Assembly: GCF_000283155.1 (NCBI RefSeq)
Contig: NW_004454173.1
Location: 8,974,607-9,038,606 of the forward strand
Origin: Ceratotherium simum simum
Lineage: Eukaryota; Chordata; Mammalia; Perissodactyla; Rhinocerotidae
Length of the DNA stretch: 64,000 nucleotides
Direction: 5' to 3'
Below, one piece after another: positions 23,620 to 36,335 of the stretch. How positions within the stretch are numbered: position 1 is the stretch's first letter; the number at the start of each line of letters is the position of its first letter. A program made the translations under genes and the position numbers. The notes below the pieces were generated by a model. It was not told where the DNA came from. It made no database searches and worked only from the letters and a program-made list of their open reading frames with translations.

Positions 23620-24710
23620 CCATGTGATTCATTCCAGAGCACGCACCTTGGCCTGCTCATCTCTTTGCTTCATCCAGGAGGTTCATGCCGCTGCCTCCTA
23701 CTTCCTTTTATCTAGTCCAGACCTCCCTCCAGACCACCTGCTCACAAAGAAAGCCAAATGCTACTGGACATGTCTACCCACATGTCCCATGAACCCCTCA
23801 AGTTATACATGTCTACCACGTTATCCTTCTCCCCCAGCTGGGCCCTGGCATGTTTCCTGTCCCTGTGAGTGGTAACAGCCCTCACTTGGTGCCTAGGCTC
23901 CGACTCACTGCTCACTCCTCACTCCTGAACGGCCAGCAACTCCTAGAGGTTTCAACTTTATATTGGATGGAACTGCCTTCTCATCCATCCCCATTGCTGT
24001 TGCCATTCTTCAGGCTCTCGTCTGGATCATTGTAATGATTTTCTAACTGGTTCCAGTAATCAGGATAATGGCCCCCCAAAGATATTCACATCCTAATCTC
24101 CAGAACTTTGTGAATATGTTAGGTTCCATGACAAAGAGTAATTAAGTTTGCTAATCAACAGACCTTAAAATAGGGAGAGTATCCTAGATTGTCCAGGTGG
24201 GACCAATATAATCACAGGAGTCCCTGCAAATGGAAAAGAGAAGCATAAGTGGAGCTCAGAGCTATGTGGTGGGAGAAGACTTGACCTGCCCTTGCTGGCT
24301 TTGAAGATGAAGGAAAGGGCCATTGACTAAGGAATCTGAGCTGCTTCTGGAAGCAGAAAAGGCGAGGAAAGGAACTCCTCCCTAGAGCCTCCAGAAAGGA
24401 AGGCAGCTCTGCTGACGCCTTGATCTTAGCCCAATGAGACTCGTTTTGGACTTCTGACCTACAGAACTGTAAGATGATAAATTTATGTTGTTTTAAGTCA
24501 CAAAGTTTGTGATAATTTGTTACAGCAGCAATAGAACATGAATACACTGGTTTTCCTACTTCTGTTGTGCCGTCATCCCAATTCACTTGCAGCCCTTGTG
24601 TGACTCCCTTGTCTTTAAAACCTTTCGGTGGTTTCCCCACCCCTACCCTGTCTTTGTAGGTAGGAGACAGTGAATGAATGTTGAATGAATAAATAAAAAC
24701 AGCCTGTTTT
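23620..24710 (+). repeat. L2 LINE (sense) split by an MLT1-type LTR
   Basis: The left part (23620-24051) has 'gagcacgcaccttggcctgct' and 'gatcattgtaatgattttctaa'. After the LTR it continues at 24547 with 'cttctgttgtgccgtcatccc' and ends in 'gaatgaatgttgaatgaataa'. The order across the break follows the L2 3' region. Confidence 0.65.
24052..24546 (+). repeat. MLT1-type MaLR solo LTR (sense), 495 bp, exact 5-bp duplication
   Basis: Sense motifs: 'ggataatggccccccaaagat', 'tattcacatcctaatctcc', 'ttgctggctttgaagatgaa', 'cccaatgagactcg' and 'taagatgataaatttatg', ending 'gttacagcagcaatagaac...aataca'. CTGGT flanks both sides (24047-24051 and 24547-24551). A 171-codon antisense open frame starting inside it is an LTR artefact. 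Confidence 0.9.
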
Positions 24711-24884
24711 TCAGCACTTTGGTTCAATTCATGATTTTTAATTTGAAGAGAGAAATTGAAAATCAGTTGGTTACCTTATATTTTATATATCCCTTTCTGG
24801 GAACAGGATAAGGTCAAAATATATTTTGTCCTTTCTTTCTTTTCTTCTTCTTCTTTTTTTTTTTATCTTCTATTGTTTTAAAAT

Positions 24885-25375
24885 TATCTAATAGCATTTT
24901 GTTGTAGCCAATTTGGTAAATGAAAAAAAATATCCCACAATGAAGCCACTTGGAGAGGACCATTGTTATTATTTTGATGTATACCTTCCTAGTTATTTAT
25001 ATATCTACATCTGTATTTTTTAAAAGGATATTTTATGTATTTTTAAAACTTTTGACAGTATAGTGTGAACATTTTTCTATAGCCCTTTTAATGGCTGCAC
25101 AGAATTCCTTTGTGTGGCTGTATTAAAATTTATTTAATACCTTTCTCATGTTACTGAACTTTTATGTTGTTTCCAATTTTTCTCTATTGTGAACAGCACT
25201 GCGATTAATACTTTTTCAGTATCTTTCTGCATGTCCATGATTATTTTCTTAGAATAAATTCTTTAAGTGTAATAGCTGGGTCAGAGACTCTGGAATTTTT
25301 ATGGTGTTTAATATGTATCACAAAACTACCCTCTAAAAAACAGGTACCAATTTGCACTCCCACCAGCAGTGTCCT
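24885..25375 (-). repeat. L1M 3' untranslated region (antisense)
   Basis: 'cccttttaatggctgcacaga', 'gttgtttccaatttttctcta', 'ttgtgaacagcactgcgatta', 'gtgtaatagctgggtcagaga' and 'tttgcactcccaccagcagtg' are hallmark antisense L1 3'-end motifs. Confidence 0.85.
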
Positions 25376-25429
25376 TTCGTCAAGTTGACCTTCATGCTCT
25401 TGCCATCTTTGGGCTATACGGGAGGACTA

Positions 25430-25960
25430 GGGAGCATGACATCAGAGGTGACAGGAGGATAATGTTACAATGGAAGCGGGCACTGCTTTAACCAGTTGAA
25501 CACAGACTGGGCACTGTGGTCGGCAACCAGCACACCTGACTCCTTTGTAACTGAGACATCCCCCTGTTGTCCCTCCAGAGAATTGGTACCATTCCTACTC
25601 AGAAAAGTTTGTGGGATTGGCCCTCCCCTTCGTACCACGTCAAATGCCAGAAACCCAGGGTGGAATCATGGCCCCCAGCTCTTTTTATAGGCTTCTGGTC
25701 TCTGGCAGGAGTCTGTAAAGGAAACTTGATATGGGGGCACACAGACAGAGCCTCCTATCTCCCTGAATGCCCCTGCCCCATCTTTACTCCAGACTTTATT
25801 TACTCATGAAGCTGAGCTACTCATGACTCATGTATGTAGGTGCTGCATGTTATGTAGTGTGGAAGCTGCTTTATGTGGTGGGTATGAGTCCCATAAATGT
25901 CTGCTGAGTGGACCAGCCTGACATCTCTGCTGTCTCAACGTGGACAGCAAAAACCTACTG
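25430..25960. other. Unassigned stretch, possibly a diverged LTR
   Basis: No firm identity. 'tttatttactcatgaagctga' and 'ccataaatgtctgctgag' could be remnants of a polyadenylation region of an LTR, but neither terminal repeats nor a duplication could be found. Two overlapping frames of 64 and 80 codons have no recognisable motif. Confidence 0.25.
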
Positions 25961-26864
25961 CTTGACTGCCAAGTCCAGGGCAGTTTTCACATGGTTGGTA
26001 GTTAGCCTTGTCTGTGGCTGTTTTTGGAAACACTGATCTGGCATGCACAGAAGCATTAAGAAAATGTCAGGTTTATTAGTTACATTTTCTTTTTTGGTGG
26101 AATAGTTTTTATCCTGTGAGTTTGGGAAAGCTAGGCTAGTTGCCATAGTAACACAAAAGCTTTCAAGCTCTTCTATGTTTGTTATTCCTTTGTCAGTTTA
26201 TGGAGTGGTCTGTGGAGCCTCTTGAAAGAAGATGCTCAGTGCTTGACAGTTAAATTACCACGTTGCCTGTCGGGGCTGAGAGCCGGGAGGAGGTGAAGGG
26301 ACAGCCCAAAGCTCCTTTCTCATTGTCTGCTTTCACAAAGACTCTGGCTTTAGAAAGAAGGCGCCTGAATCTGGAGCAGGAGGTATCACTCAGTGTCTCT
26401 GAAATTACAAAAGAAAATCATTGCAAGTTGGAACCACCAAGCTTGTCTTTTTCATCCTGTTTTCCCACCCCTCAACCCCCATCCCTAGATGTGGGAATGT
26501 GCAGTACAGTTACTTTCTCTTGCGAGTCCAAGGGTGCAGGAGCTGTTCTATCAATCCATGGACTCTGAGACAAAAGAGATGCTGGCAAGACAAAACAAAG
26601 TTGGCCTTTTCAGGGTGGGAGGTCCCCCCTCGCCATCCTTGCCTTAGCTCTGAGGAGAGTGTGTACTCCCAGTGTGCTCCTTCCCCAGCTAACGCAGCTG
26701 GTTGTGGGCTGGATCCAGCACAGTCCTCAGACTCTGGGGCCTTGTGGCTCTTCAGTACGGGCAGGCTCAGTGTGGACAGTGAGGGTTGGTTATCAGACAT
26801 GTCTAAGATTGCCTAGATGGCCAACCATTTGAACAGTGTAAAAGCAATTTAATTTCTATTTAAG

Positions 26865-27295
26865 GAAAAAATAAATTTCTATGGTAGAAAAATTAGAAAA
26901 ATGCAAAATAAGGAAAAAATGAAAAAAAATCATCTGTATTTCACTCCTCCTCCATGCCCCCAAATTAACATTTTGGTACAAATTTTATATATGTGTATGT
27001 ACATGTTCGTATATGTTGTGTGTATACATATACACATGCATAGACATGCACACATTCATGTATGTGCATTGCTATGGTTTTTGTAGAAATATGGGATTTT
27101 GCTGCATATCCTTTTCCTGCATAAATTTTTCATTCAACCATGTATCATGAGATGTTTCCATGCCTATGACTTTAATGGTTGTATAACATTTTTAAAAAAT
27201 CAGATAGATATATTATGGTTTGATTCAACCCTTCCTTTGATGTTTAACATTTATATTATTTCTGATTTTCTATTTCTTTAAACAATTCTGGGCTT
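26865..27295 (-). repeat. L1M 3' region (antisense) with TATG/ACAT low-complexity tract
   Basis: 'ccatgcctatgactttaatgg', 'ttgattcaacccttcctttga' and 'ttatttctgattttctattt' follow the antisense L1 3' order. Between 26985 and 27060 the sequence is alternating ATGT/ACAT. Confidence 0.65.
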
Positions 27296-27684
27296 ACAGT
27301 CTCATGCACCTAGATGTAAATAGCTTAAAAAGGGACCCAGCGTATCAGCAAGTGCCCATTAAATGTTAGTCATCTAAATTTTTTTTTTTTTTTTAGACTG
27401 GTAAATCAGCCTGAGAAAAACTGTCTAATGATGGAACACATAGAGTGCTTTGTGGACGCTGAAATCCTAAAGCTGGCATGTTAGCTCCAGAATTGAGGCA
27501 TTACTATACAAGGAAACTTCGGGGAGAGATGATCTGGTTTGGCACTACACTGGTGGATAAAATGGTTTGTAGGATGCATTAAGTTGCATTTCACCCAATG
27601 CCAAGGAGATGACCAAATTCTCCTACTGCGTTGAGACTTCATTGTGATGACCCTACAGCATGTCATGCAGCCTAGTGGACGGAG

Positions 27685-27840
27685 ACTGGCCTGGGACGGA
27701 GGCCAGCTCAGCTCTCCTGGTTCTGCCACTAACTAGCTTGTGGAACGTCATACAAGTCCTGGGTCTCCTTACCTGTAATGTGATAGAATTGTTCTGGTTG
27801 ACTCTGACGTTCCTTTCAGGTCTAAAACTCAGTGGTTTGA
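27685..27840 (+). repeat. MIR SINE (sense)
   Basis: 'ctggttctgccactaactagc', 'tcatacaagtcctgggtctcc', 'ttacctgtaatgtgatagaat' and 'gacgttcctttcaggtctaaa' match the MIR body. Confidence 0.75.
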
Positions 27841-28389
27841 AGCTGACTCTGCTCCATTTAGTTCCTGTGGAGAAACAGCGTGGACTTTTAGGATGCCTCC
27901 CAGCTTAAAACCTGGTCGTCTGGGCAGACTACTGCAATTTTATTATAATGAACCTAATACTGTTTGGTGAAAGAATAATTTTGCTTGCCCACTATCCATT
28001 CCTTCTTGCCTCCTAATTTTTCTGGGGGTGGCGGAGGGGGAGTCAGCACTCCCCATTGCAGGCAATCTGGGTGGTCCTGTCAATCAAGCGGCCCTGCCCC
28101 TCCAGCCGAGAGGTCTGCATGTTCCTTTAGCAGAGACTCAGGGCCCTGCAATAATCACAGCTGGTTCGTGCTGGTACTAGCTTCCATTCGTTCTTCCCAA
28201 TGCCCATCCCAGTTTGCCCATCCTCCCAGATGCCCAAACGGCCCTCATTCTGGCTGTTTTTAGGTCTTACTTTTCTCTTTTCTTTCTAATCTGTGGACTT
28301 TGCATATCTTTTCATCATATTGGGGTTTCACTTTTTACCTAGAGTCAGTTTCCGTTGTTGTCTGCTACAGAAAAACCCCACCCCTTCAT

Positions 28390-28800
28390 TGCTGGTGCTG
28401 GCCTGGTCCTGATCCTCCAACTGACCAGGGCTTTGTGACCAACAGGTAGGTCACTCCATCCCTCTAAGCCTGTGTGTCCTGATCTGTATCAGTGAGGGTA
28501 ATAAAACCAATCTAGGAAGGTTGTGGGGGAATGGAACTGACCACGTGAGGCTGTAAGCACAGAGTTGGTGCATGCTAAGAGCGGGATGAACACTAGTTTC
28601 TCTTCAACGTGGAGATTCATTGGGGCAGTGCTTGGCCTGTGATTTGAGGGCCTTCATCTGAATGTGTCACACATGGACCCTAAATCAACAGACCTAGAAA
28701 GATGTTTCTGATAACAATTGTGCTTAGTTTGTTCTTGATCTTTGTTTGCGTTGTGGTAGGCACACAGTAGGTGCTTTCTAAATACAAATTCTTTTGAATG
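28390..28800 (+). repeat. MIR SINE followed by an L2 3' end
   Basis: At 28430-28580 'gtcactccatccctctaagcc', 'gatctgtatcagtgagggta' and 'agttggtgcatgctaagag' indicate MIR. At 28745-28800 'gtggtaggcacacagtaggtg' with 'ctttctaaatacaaattctttt' indicates an L2 end. Confidence 0.65.
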
Positions 28801-30870
28801 ACTTTTAAAAATCATTAAACAAGGACATAGGAAAAAAATTGTTATACAAGTTCTTAGTATTACACTTTTCAGAATCATTGGTGTTTTAATAAATTGAGCA
28901 AAGGACACAAGTATGCTAGCCCTTTGGCCATAGCTTGGAAATATTTTGGCTGAGAAAGACTTTAACTATATTGCTTTCATGGAATTTGAGTTGTACAAGA
29001 ATGTTTTAATTATCGGAATCTTCCTTAGAAAAAGCCACTTGAGATTTGAGATAAGTTTACATATTGTTATATGAACCACACTTTGCTTTAAGAGCTTATC
29101 TAAATCCCATCTGTTTGATTGGAAAAGGGAACTCGGAATGAATCCATCTCATTTTCAGTTTTCTTCCTTGGAGAGAATCGTGATTGAAAGTCAGAGTGGG
29201 GTTATGTGCTGCCTTTTTTGATGGCTTCTAGAGGAAGTTTTAGGGTTTCCATAGTAATGCATGAGGAGTCATCATTTTCTGCCATGATTTCCCAGCAAAG
29301 AGAAAAACGTTGGTAACTATGGTGTAGCATAAATGAAAAAATTGAGAGTAGATCATTCTACAAGTGTTCTGACTGTCAGAGGATGGGTGGGGCAGAGCAT
29401 TGTACTATCAACTGAAGCGACTGACTCCCGGCTCCACAAGGCAGATAGGAAACGTGTTTACTGATCATCCAGTGGCAATGTCAGAGACATACTGGGCATT
29501 TTGACCAGATGTGAGAGAGGTAGGGGTCCTACCATAATGCCCCAGAGAGTCACTGGAGAGTTTGCCTTTAGAAAATACTGATGTTGCTGCACTCCTCCAT
29601 CTTCTCCCTTTCCCTTCTCTTCTTCCCGCTCACGTTTGTTCTTCTTGTTTCACACTTTTCCCTTGGCCTTCCCCTCTGCTCACTGCTCCACCCCTTCCCC
29701 TTCTCTGTTCCGTGTCTGCTCTTACAGCTGTGTCCCAGCTGTGTAGAAGGCAGAGGAGAGTGGCACAGGATGCTGGCTGAGCCCCCCAGAGAGCGGGGTC
29801 ACGTTCCTGGGCTCTGTCCCTGGCATCTTTTCATCACCTTCAGCCTGCCGGCCCTGGCATGTTCCCTTCCTTGGAACAGTTCAGCCTGTTTACAGGTTTT
29901 CTAAAAATAGCAGCCTTTTACCTCATGTACACAAGGTGTACCTGCACATCCTTGTTTTGTTAAATCTGAACAAATTGTTCTCATTGGTGAATTTAGAGGC
30001 ACTAAAAAAGCCTCCTCAGCAGCTCTCCAGCATAAGTGTGGACGTGTCTTAGAGACAACAAAGGCAGCAGAAAGGATCGTGCCAGGAACCGTGTTATCAC
30101 CCGCCTCAGTGGTGGTCGGGTGGGGACTTCCTGGTGGGTGGTGATGTCTCTGTGATTCCAATTACAAGAGCCTCAAAGTTTGTATTTGCTTTAAACTGAT
30201 TTTACTTTGAAATAGTATTCCATCATGGTTTTTAAACTTGGTTATTATTCATAATCGCTGGAGCAGGCACAGTGTTTAATAGCAACTATACCTGGCGGTT
30301 TAAAATTTTTTTCTCTGCTTATTTACCAAAGAATTAAGTGATTTAGTAAGTTCTGGAAAAGTCAAGGTGATCCTTTGCCTCAGGAGACGACTAGCTTCCT
30401 TACGTTGCCACTTGTGAAGGAAAGACCCTTGAGAGTAGGAGACCTAAGAGCTGTAAGACTTACTTAGCTCTTAGATTTTATTTAACAGTTGTCAACTCCT
30501 ACCTATGCTCCATCTCTGTCTGCTCTTTTGGTTAAAATTACTGAAGCATTTGCTAACAAAGTCTCTGACGACCTTGAGACCAGTCAAGGTAATTGTCTTG
30601 GCACACAGCTACTTTAGGTGGGCAGGAAGCCCACCCTCTCCTTTCCTTGCGGACCTGGGGAGTATTGGGACAGTTTCCAATGAGAGATGATTGTTGTTAT
30701 TGTGGTTTCAGTGGTGGAAATGGAAGTTGGTATTAGGTACTAGATTTCCCAGATATGATGTGGCTTTTGTGTTTGTTGGGTCAGAGAACTGGAAGAAAGA
30801 GGAAGAATGGGAGCTTCTCCCTACTGTGACAGTGGGAAACCCCAGAAAGTCACATGCTGATGGTCAGGCT
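28800..30870. other. Intronic stretch without confident features
   Basis: A pyrimidine-rich segment at 29580-29720 gives open frames rich in Leu/Pro/Ser that look like composition artefacts. I see no splice-flanked exon or repeat here that I can support. Confidence 0.35.
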
Positions 30871-30877
30871 TAGAATC

Positions 30878-31005
30878 CATCCATGAATCCATCCAATATA
30901 TATTGAAGGAATACTCACCTGCACAGGTGGTAGGGGGTAAGGATGACACACGAGCGTCTTGCCTTCAAGGAGCTTGTGGTCCAGTGAGGAGTGCCCACTC
31001 TTAAC
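30878..31005 (-). repeat. L2 3' region (antisense)
   Basis: 'tccatccaatatatattgaag', 'cctgcacaggtggtaggggg' and 'gccttcaaggagcttgtggt' follow the antisense L2 3' order. Confidence 0.6.
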
Positions 31006-31399
31006 TTCCATCTGATGCCTCTTCTGCACCCCCCCCACCCCAAAACACATACAGTATTTCAGGGAGGAAACTTGAAGGGAAGAGACCACACATATTGAGA
31101 CTGTAAGTTTAATTTAAATTCTCAATTATCTAAGAATAAAGAAACTTCTAAGAAATGAGTTGCTTAAACAGGGCAGAGATGGCTATAGGCTCTCTCTTCA
31201 CACTTTTTCCTCCTTCCCCCGTTCCCTGGTGTTTGGTGAATGGTACTGTACCCAAGCCATGAGAGATTGAGGATGGGGTGGGGTACAAGGAATATTAGGT
31301 GTTTACCTTAAAGATCTTCACAATGCAGAAAAACTAGCTATGAAAAGCTGCCCAGCTTGCCAGGTGTTAAATGTTTACCAGGCAGCTGGTGTAGAAACC

Positions 31400-31790
31400 T
31401 TCGGAGTTGGCTGGGAGGGAGTCATGTAAGAGGGGACCTGGAGCTGCATTTGACTAGGAAGGCGTTCTTGGGGAGTGGGTTGGATTACAGGACCAGAGGC
31501 CTAGACATGGGCAAATAACACTCTGTCTAGGGGCAGTGAGTTAAGGATGCTAATTTTGTTGAACTAGAAGTTTTCCTTGGGGGTGCAGTGGGATAAGCTT
31601 GGGGAGGTTGCTTGGGGGTGGACCCCATATAGCCTTAAGAGATAAGCAAAGGACTCTGGGCTTTATCTTGTATTTAGTGAGAAACCATTAGCACCAGTTG
31701 AGTGAGAGTAACATGGTAAAAACAGTACTTGGTGAAGATGAATTAGGGGCAGTGCTAAGAAGGGTGATTTAGGGGACTAGGAGAGCATGG
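31400..31790 (+). repeat. Old purine-rich interspersed repeat, copy 1
   Basis: 'agataagcaaaggactctggg', 'ctttatcttgtatttagtgag' and 'aaccattagcaccagttgagt' correspond to 'gactttatcctgagggcaatgg...gaagcc' in related copies at 36660, 45705 and 62565. I recognise the pattern as a dispersed mammalian element but not its name. Confidence 0.5.
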
Positions 31791-32049
31791 ATACAGAGAC
31801 TCTAAAGGGACTCGGTGGTAGTTCATAAGGGTAATAAAAAGGACATGAACCAAGGGGTCGTAGTGCTTGGAAACTTGGCAGCAGAAGCCTGCAGGGACTT
31901 GAGTCATTTTCTCCTCTATCCCCACTAGATGCGTCATGCCCTCTAAGCACTGATTGTCAGTCTCTCTTAGGGTCGGGAGAGAGACACGTTTATTCAGTGA
32001 GACAGCTAATAATTCTCTCATGGACACTTGTAGTTCAAGGGAAGGCACC

Positions 32050-32440
32050 TGTGTTAGTCAGCTGGGGCTGCCATAACAATACCACAGACTGGGGCTTAAA
32101 CAACAGAAATGCATTTTCTTACAGTTCTGGAGGCTGGAAGTCCCAGGGCAAGGTGTCAGCAGGTTGATTTCATTCTGAGGCCTCTCTCCTCGGCTTCTAG
32201 ATGGCCGTATTCTCCTTTTGTCTTCACATGGTCTTTCCTCTGCACATGCATGCCTGTGTCCAAATTTCCTCCTTGCACAAGGACACCAGTCATAGGGGAT
32301 TGGGGCCCACTTGAAAGACATCAGTTTAACTTAATTACCTCTTTAAAGCCCCTGTCTCCAAATACCGTCACATGCTGAGGTACTGGGGGTTAGGACTTCA
32401 ACATTGAATTTTGGGGGGGCACAATTCAATCTATAACTGT
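32050..32440 (-). repeat. MLT1-type MaLR solo LTR (antisense)
   Basis: Antisense order: 'tgtgttagtcagctggggctg', 'ccataacaataccacagactg', 'ttcttacagttctggaggctg', 'gacaccagtcatag', 'ttacctctttaaagcccctgt' and 'gggcacaattcaat'. It is relatively well preserved. The open frames on both strands within it are LTR artefacts. Confidence 0.85.
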
Positions 32441-33084
32441 ACTCAAGGAGGAAGAAGATTAGGAGCAGCAGCAGGACAGAGGCCAAGCATCTCCCCTGAC
32501 CCCTCCTCCAGGCCCTTGCCCTCTGTCCCTTGTGGTAAAATGGCCATTCTCAAACAGAAAGTCCCGGGGCAGCTTTCTGTCATGCTTTTCTAGGAGAATT
32601 TAGGCTGATGTCATCTGGGGGCTTTTCAAGTCCGAATTATAGGATTAGCAGTCTTTCTCCTTTTTTTTTTTCCTTTTCATTTCTTTGGCAATGCTAGTTT
32701 CTTACCATATTTATTGCAGTCATCTGTTTATGTGCATGATAATTTTTATAACAATGGGAGAGAGTCTCTGCAGATGAACAGAATATAGAGAATAAACAGA
32801 TGTATTACGTTATAGCTACCTAGTTTTCATTATTGTCCTCCTTCCAGGGTTAGCACTTATTTTTCACATCTTTCTCCTCGGCCTCTTAGGTGACATCCTC
32901 TCTATTTCTAGTGTTCTATATTTCCACCAGCTGGCTCAGGCTGAGGCCTCAGGTCCTTATGTCCTCGCTTCTAAATTCTTGTTCCACTCTGGACTTCAGG
33001 CTAAAGCTGCTCTCCTCACAGTCTCCTAAATGCCTACCGATAGTGTCCATTGCATGCTAGCCTCACAATACCCGTGATAGGCAG

Positions 33085-33330
33085 GATGGCAGAGCGATTA
33101 AAACTGGGGACTCGGGCCAGACAGCCAGGGTCAAATCCTGGCCCTGCCACCTACTCTTCTGCACCTTTGGAGAAGTTACTCTCCAAACCTCAGTTTTTTC
33201 TCATCTGTTAAGTGATGGTAATAATAGTTCCAACCTCAGAGGACTGTCCTGAGATTTAAGTGAGTGGGAAGTGCCTGGCACATAGTAAATGCCATGTAAG
33301 TGTAAAATATAATAATTATTATTATGCTTG
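33085..33330 (+). repeat. MIR SINE (sense), near complete
   Basis: 'cagagcgattaaaactgggga', 'gggtcaaatcctggccctgcc', 'ctcagttttttctcatctg', 'tgagatttaagtgagtggg' and 'ctggcacatagtaaatgcc' give head, core and tail in order. Confidence 0.9.
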
Positions 33331-34099
33331 CCTGTGTTCTGAGGAGCTTCCCTGGAGATTCAGATCTTGCTTGGCTCCTCCTCCATTTCCCTCCTACCAG
33401 GTTTCCTTTTTGTAACCTGTGAGGGGTGAGCAGGCTTCCCTGGAATTCTCCTCAGACCAGCTGTCTATTTATCAGACCCCTAACCAGAGGTAGTTGACAC
33501 GGTCTGTAGGCTGTGCTTACCTTGGGGCAGTCCTGCTGGAATAGTCACAGACAGGCTCTACTTGAGCCTTTGCCTCCCCCTCAGGCCAGTGTCTGGAGAA
33601 CAGTTCCCTACCCAGCCACCAGGGGCCCTTGAGGTCTCTACAGAAAGGAGGGGCTTTGGCAGAGACATTTGCCCCTTTCCCTTGCAGAAGTACCGCCTTT
33701 TTTGGAGGCAGGAGCCTGTTATGATCCAAGGGAAAGTTTGGAATGGCCTGTCACAATGCGGAGGGGTAGTACCTCTGCTTATTATGTTGGTTGGGATCTA
33801 CAGGACAAACACATTTGTGTCGGTGTGGAAGGTAAGGTTCTCTGCCTCTCTGAGATCAGATAGGCTTCTGCATGATCACAGTCATGTGGCACAAACACCA
33901 GCTCTTCTTCTTGTGCCTGTGGCCGGCCTTGAGCTGGTCACCCTTGGGGACCTTAAAAGTCACTAACTGGCCCCTAGTGACACTTCGTGAGACACTCTAT
34001 CATCATAGGACCCCCAAGAGCTCTGAGATTCACAGCTCCACCAGCAAGGCACCAACTCATACATAAATCAGTAGGAGTTGAGGTCTATCCCAGTGTCCT

Positions 34100-34980
34100 C
34101 ACTCTTCAGGTTATTCCTTGCCTTGGGGAGGGGGTGACAATTTTGGCATTTTTTTAATCTTTGAAATCTGCATTCTTAACCCTCCAGTTCTTCCCTGCAA
34201 TCTGGGATTCTTCTGCAGTCCTTGGTGACTTTGTGAGAAGCTCTTGATCCTTTTCCCTCTCCAGCGTGCTCCTGTCCTCCATGGGACAGAGCCTCCTGCT
34301 CAGCACCTCTCCCTGTATGCTCTCTCGCTCCAGCACAGCTCCCCACTTACCTAGTCAAACAGAATCTCTCTCTTTTCTTCTTAGCTCTGTGGCTCACTTG
34401 AGCATCCCCTCCCCAGTCTGCATCCCTCCCATCTATGGACAGATCCCATTCCCAAGGCTGCAAATATGCATCTTTCCCCAAAGCAAGTGCTGATGCTTCT
34501 GCCTCAGTGAAGTGTGGGGCAGGCCCTTATTTCTAGTTTATGGACAATTGAAGTGATTTGTATCTTAAAGATGCTATCTAAAGACAAGTCAGCAAGCATT
34601 TCAGAAAACATCCGGAGCCAGATGAAATTCATCCCAGGGCAGAAGAGGTGCGTTGCCTTTGCCACGCAAGGCTTCTTTGACCAAATATGCAAAAATATTA
34701 CTCATCAATCAAACTGATTTGTTTACCAGTATTAAAGATGGTCTAAAAATTGGCAGAGTATACTACCTTTCTGCAATTTGACAAGGTATATTATATAAAT
34801 TACAAGTTTCAGATATTGGTCTTATTTTTATTTTAGAACTTTTAATAAGATAAGACATTACTTCCAGATGTAGATAATGGGATGTTTTTAAATCAAGTTG
34901 TTGGAGAGTTTCTTGCTGAGTCACTCAATCTCCTTTAAAAAATTTCTATTTTATAGCAATTGATCATTATATCCGCTTCT
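34100..34980. other. Unassigned intronic stretch
   Basis: No repeat or exon recognised. 34560-34730 has several short open frames on both strands without motif support. Confidence 0.3.
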
Positions 34981-34984
34981 TCAA

Positions 34985-35115
34985 GTCTTGTTTAGCGTGG
35001 AATAAATTTTCCATGTATGAAGCCCTCCTTGAAAATCTTTATTAAACTTCTTGAAGTTAGGAATCAAGTCCAGGCATGAGTGGGTGCTCAGTAAACAGCT
35101 GAATCATGGAAGGAA
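34985..35115 (+). repeat. L2 3' end (sense)
   Basis: 'gaagttaggaatcaagtccag', 'gcatgagtgggtgctcagtaa' and 'acagctgaatcatggaagg' resemble the L2 terminal region. Confidence 0.5.
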
Positions 35116-36189
35116 TAATTTCAGGTTGGTTTTCCATGTGGGAGAACAGGTTCTATTCAGTCTTTACTCTCTTCAGTGGAGATATCAGTGGTGTTATCAA
35201 AATGGGACTCCATGAGGTTTAAGTAATGAAAGTTGAGCTGGAAGAGATGTGAGATAAGCTGAGAGATAAATTTCTTCTTCTGTTTTTCTACTCACAGTGG
35301 GATTCTGCAATAGAATCTCTGCAGGAGTTTAGATGGTTGCGATCTTATCAAAGATATGTACTGAATATTTTTGGTTTTGAATTGATGTTTTAGTGAGTGC
35401 TTTCCTAGATTGGGATAGGGGTTGAAAGGAGAAATAGGAGAGAATGTCTTGAAATTTTAACTCTTTTTAATTCATCTGAAAAGTTTTAGTTTGATTTCCT
35501 TATGTTGTAGGATATTGTGGCCCTAAAGATTTTTTTTTTTTAGGTACTTGCATAATGCTCGTAGTTTCCACTCCTTAGGTCTCTACCAAGTATAAATTGA
35601 CTTGAAAACAGAACATTCTCAGTTCATGTTTCTGTTGATGGTCCTGCATGTTACTGTTCAGACATCCTATAGAGCTGATGTGAATGACAATTTTGCTTTG
35701 AAAAATTAGAGAAATAGGAACCAAAGGACGTTGTCTCAAAGGCTTTATTCTTTCTCTTTTCAAAGCCAAAAGCTGTTTAGGGCTAGGTCATATTTTATGG
35801 GGCAGAGGAGGGCAACCAGTAAAATTGGGGAATCACAGCCATATGTTTTGAGGAATGGTTGAAGAAACTACAGTTCTTTCGGTTAGAGAAAAAATGTGGT
35901 AGGCATGAGTACTGTCTTCAGTATTGGCAGGATTAATACTGGCTTTCTCTGTGAAGAATGATGTCTGACCAGAAGATATGGACAAAAAAGGAAAGGGTTG
36001 CTTGGCAGAGTAATGGGCTTCCCAACTACCAGGAGTATTCAAGTACATGCTGATGGCTGTCAATCAGGGTAGGTGTGTAGGGGATTCCTTCATTTAGTAA
36101 GGTGTTGGAGGTTCTTGGTGGGGAGAAGGGTACTACTGCAAAGATTCTGTGATTCTGTGTGAGAGGATTTCAGGGAGAAGCAGCACTGT

Positions 36190-36335
36190 CAGAATGCATG
36201 GGAAACCTGGACTCTGGTCTTGGCTCTGCCACCATATTGTTGGCTATTTTGGGCAGACCTCTTCAGTCTTTATTTTTGTAAAATGAAGGGTTGAATCAAT
36301 GTCCTCCAGGGTTACTTCTAAATCAGCAATTTTTA
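36190..36335 (+). repeat. MIR SINE (sense)
   Basis: 'gggaaacctggactctggtct', 'tggctctgccaccatattg' and 'tgtaaaatgaagggttgaatc', then 'ctccagggttacttctaaat', match MIR. Confidence 0.75.

Noticed and set aside
24212..24727. A 171-codon minus frame
   Set aside because: Lies almost entirely in an antisense read of a solo MLT1-type LTR, which encodes nothing.
29562..29904. Leucine-rich frames resembling signal peptides
   Set aside because: They arise from a pyrimidine-rich tract, and two frames are open at once, which is typical of composition bias.
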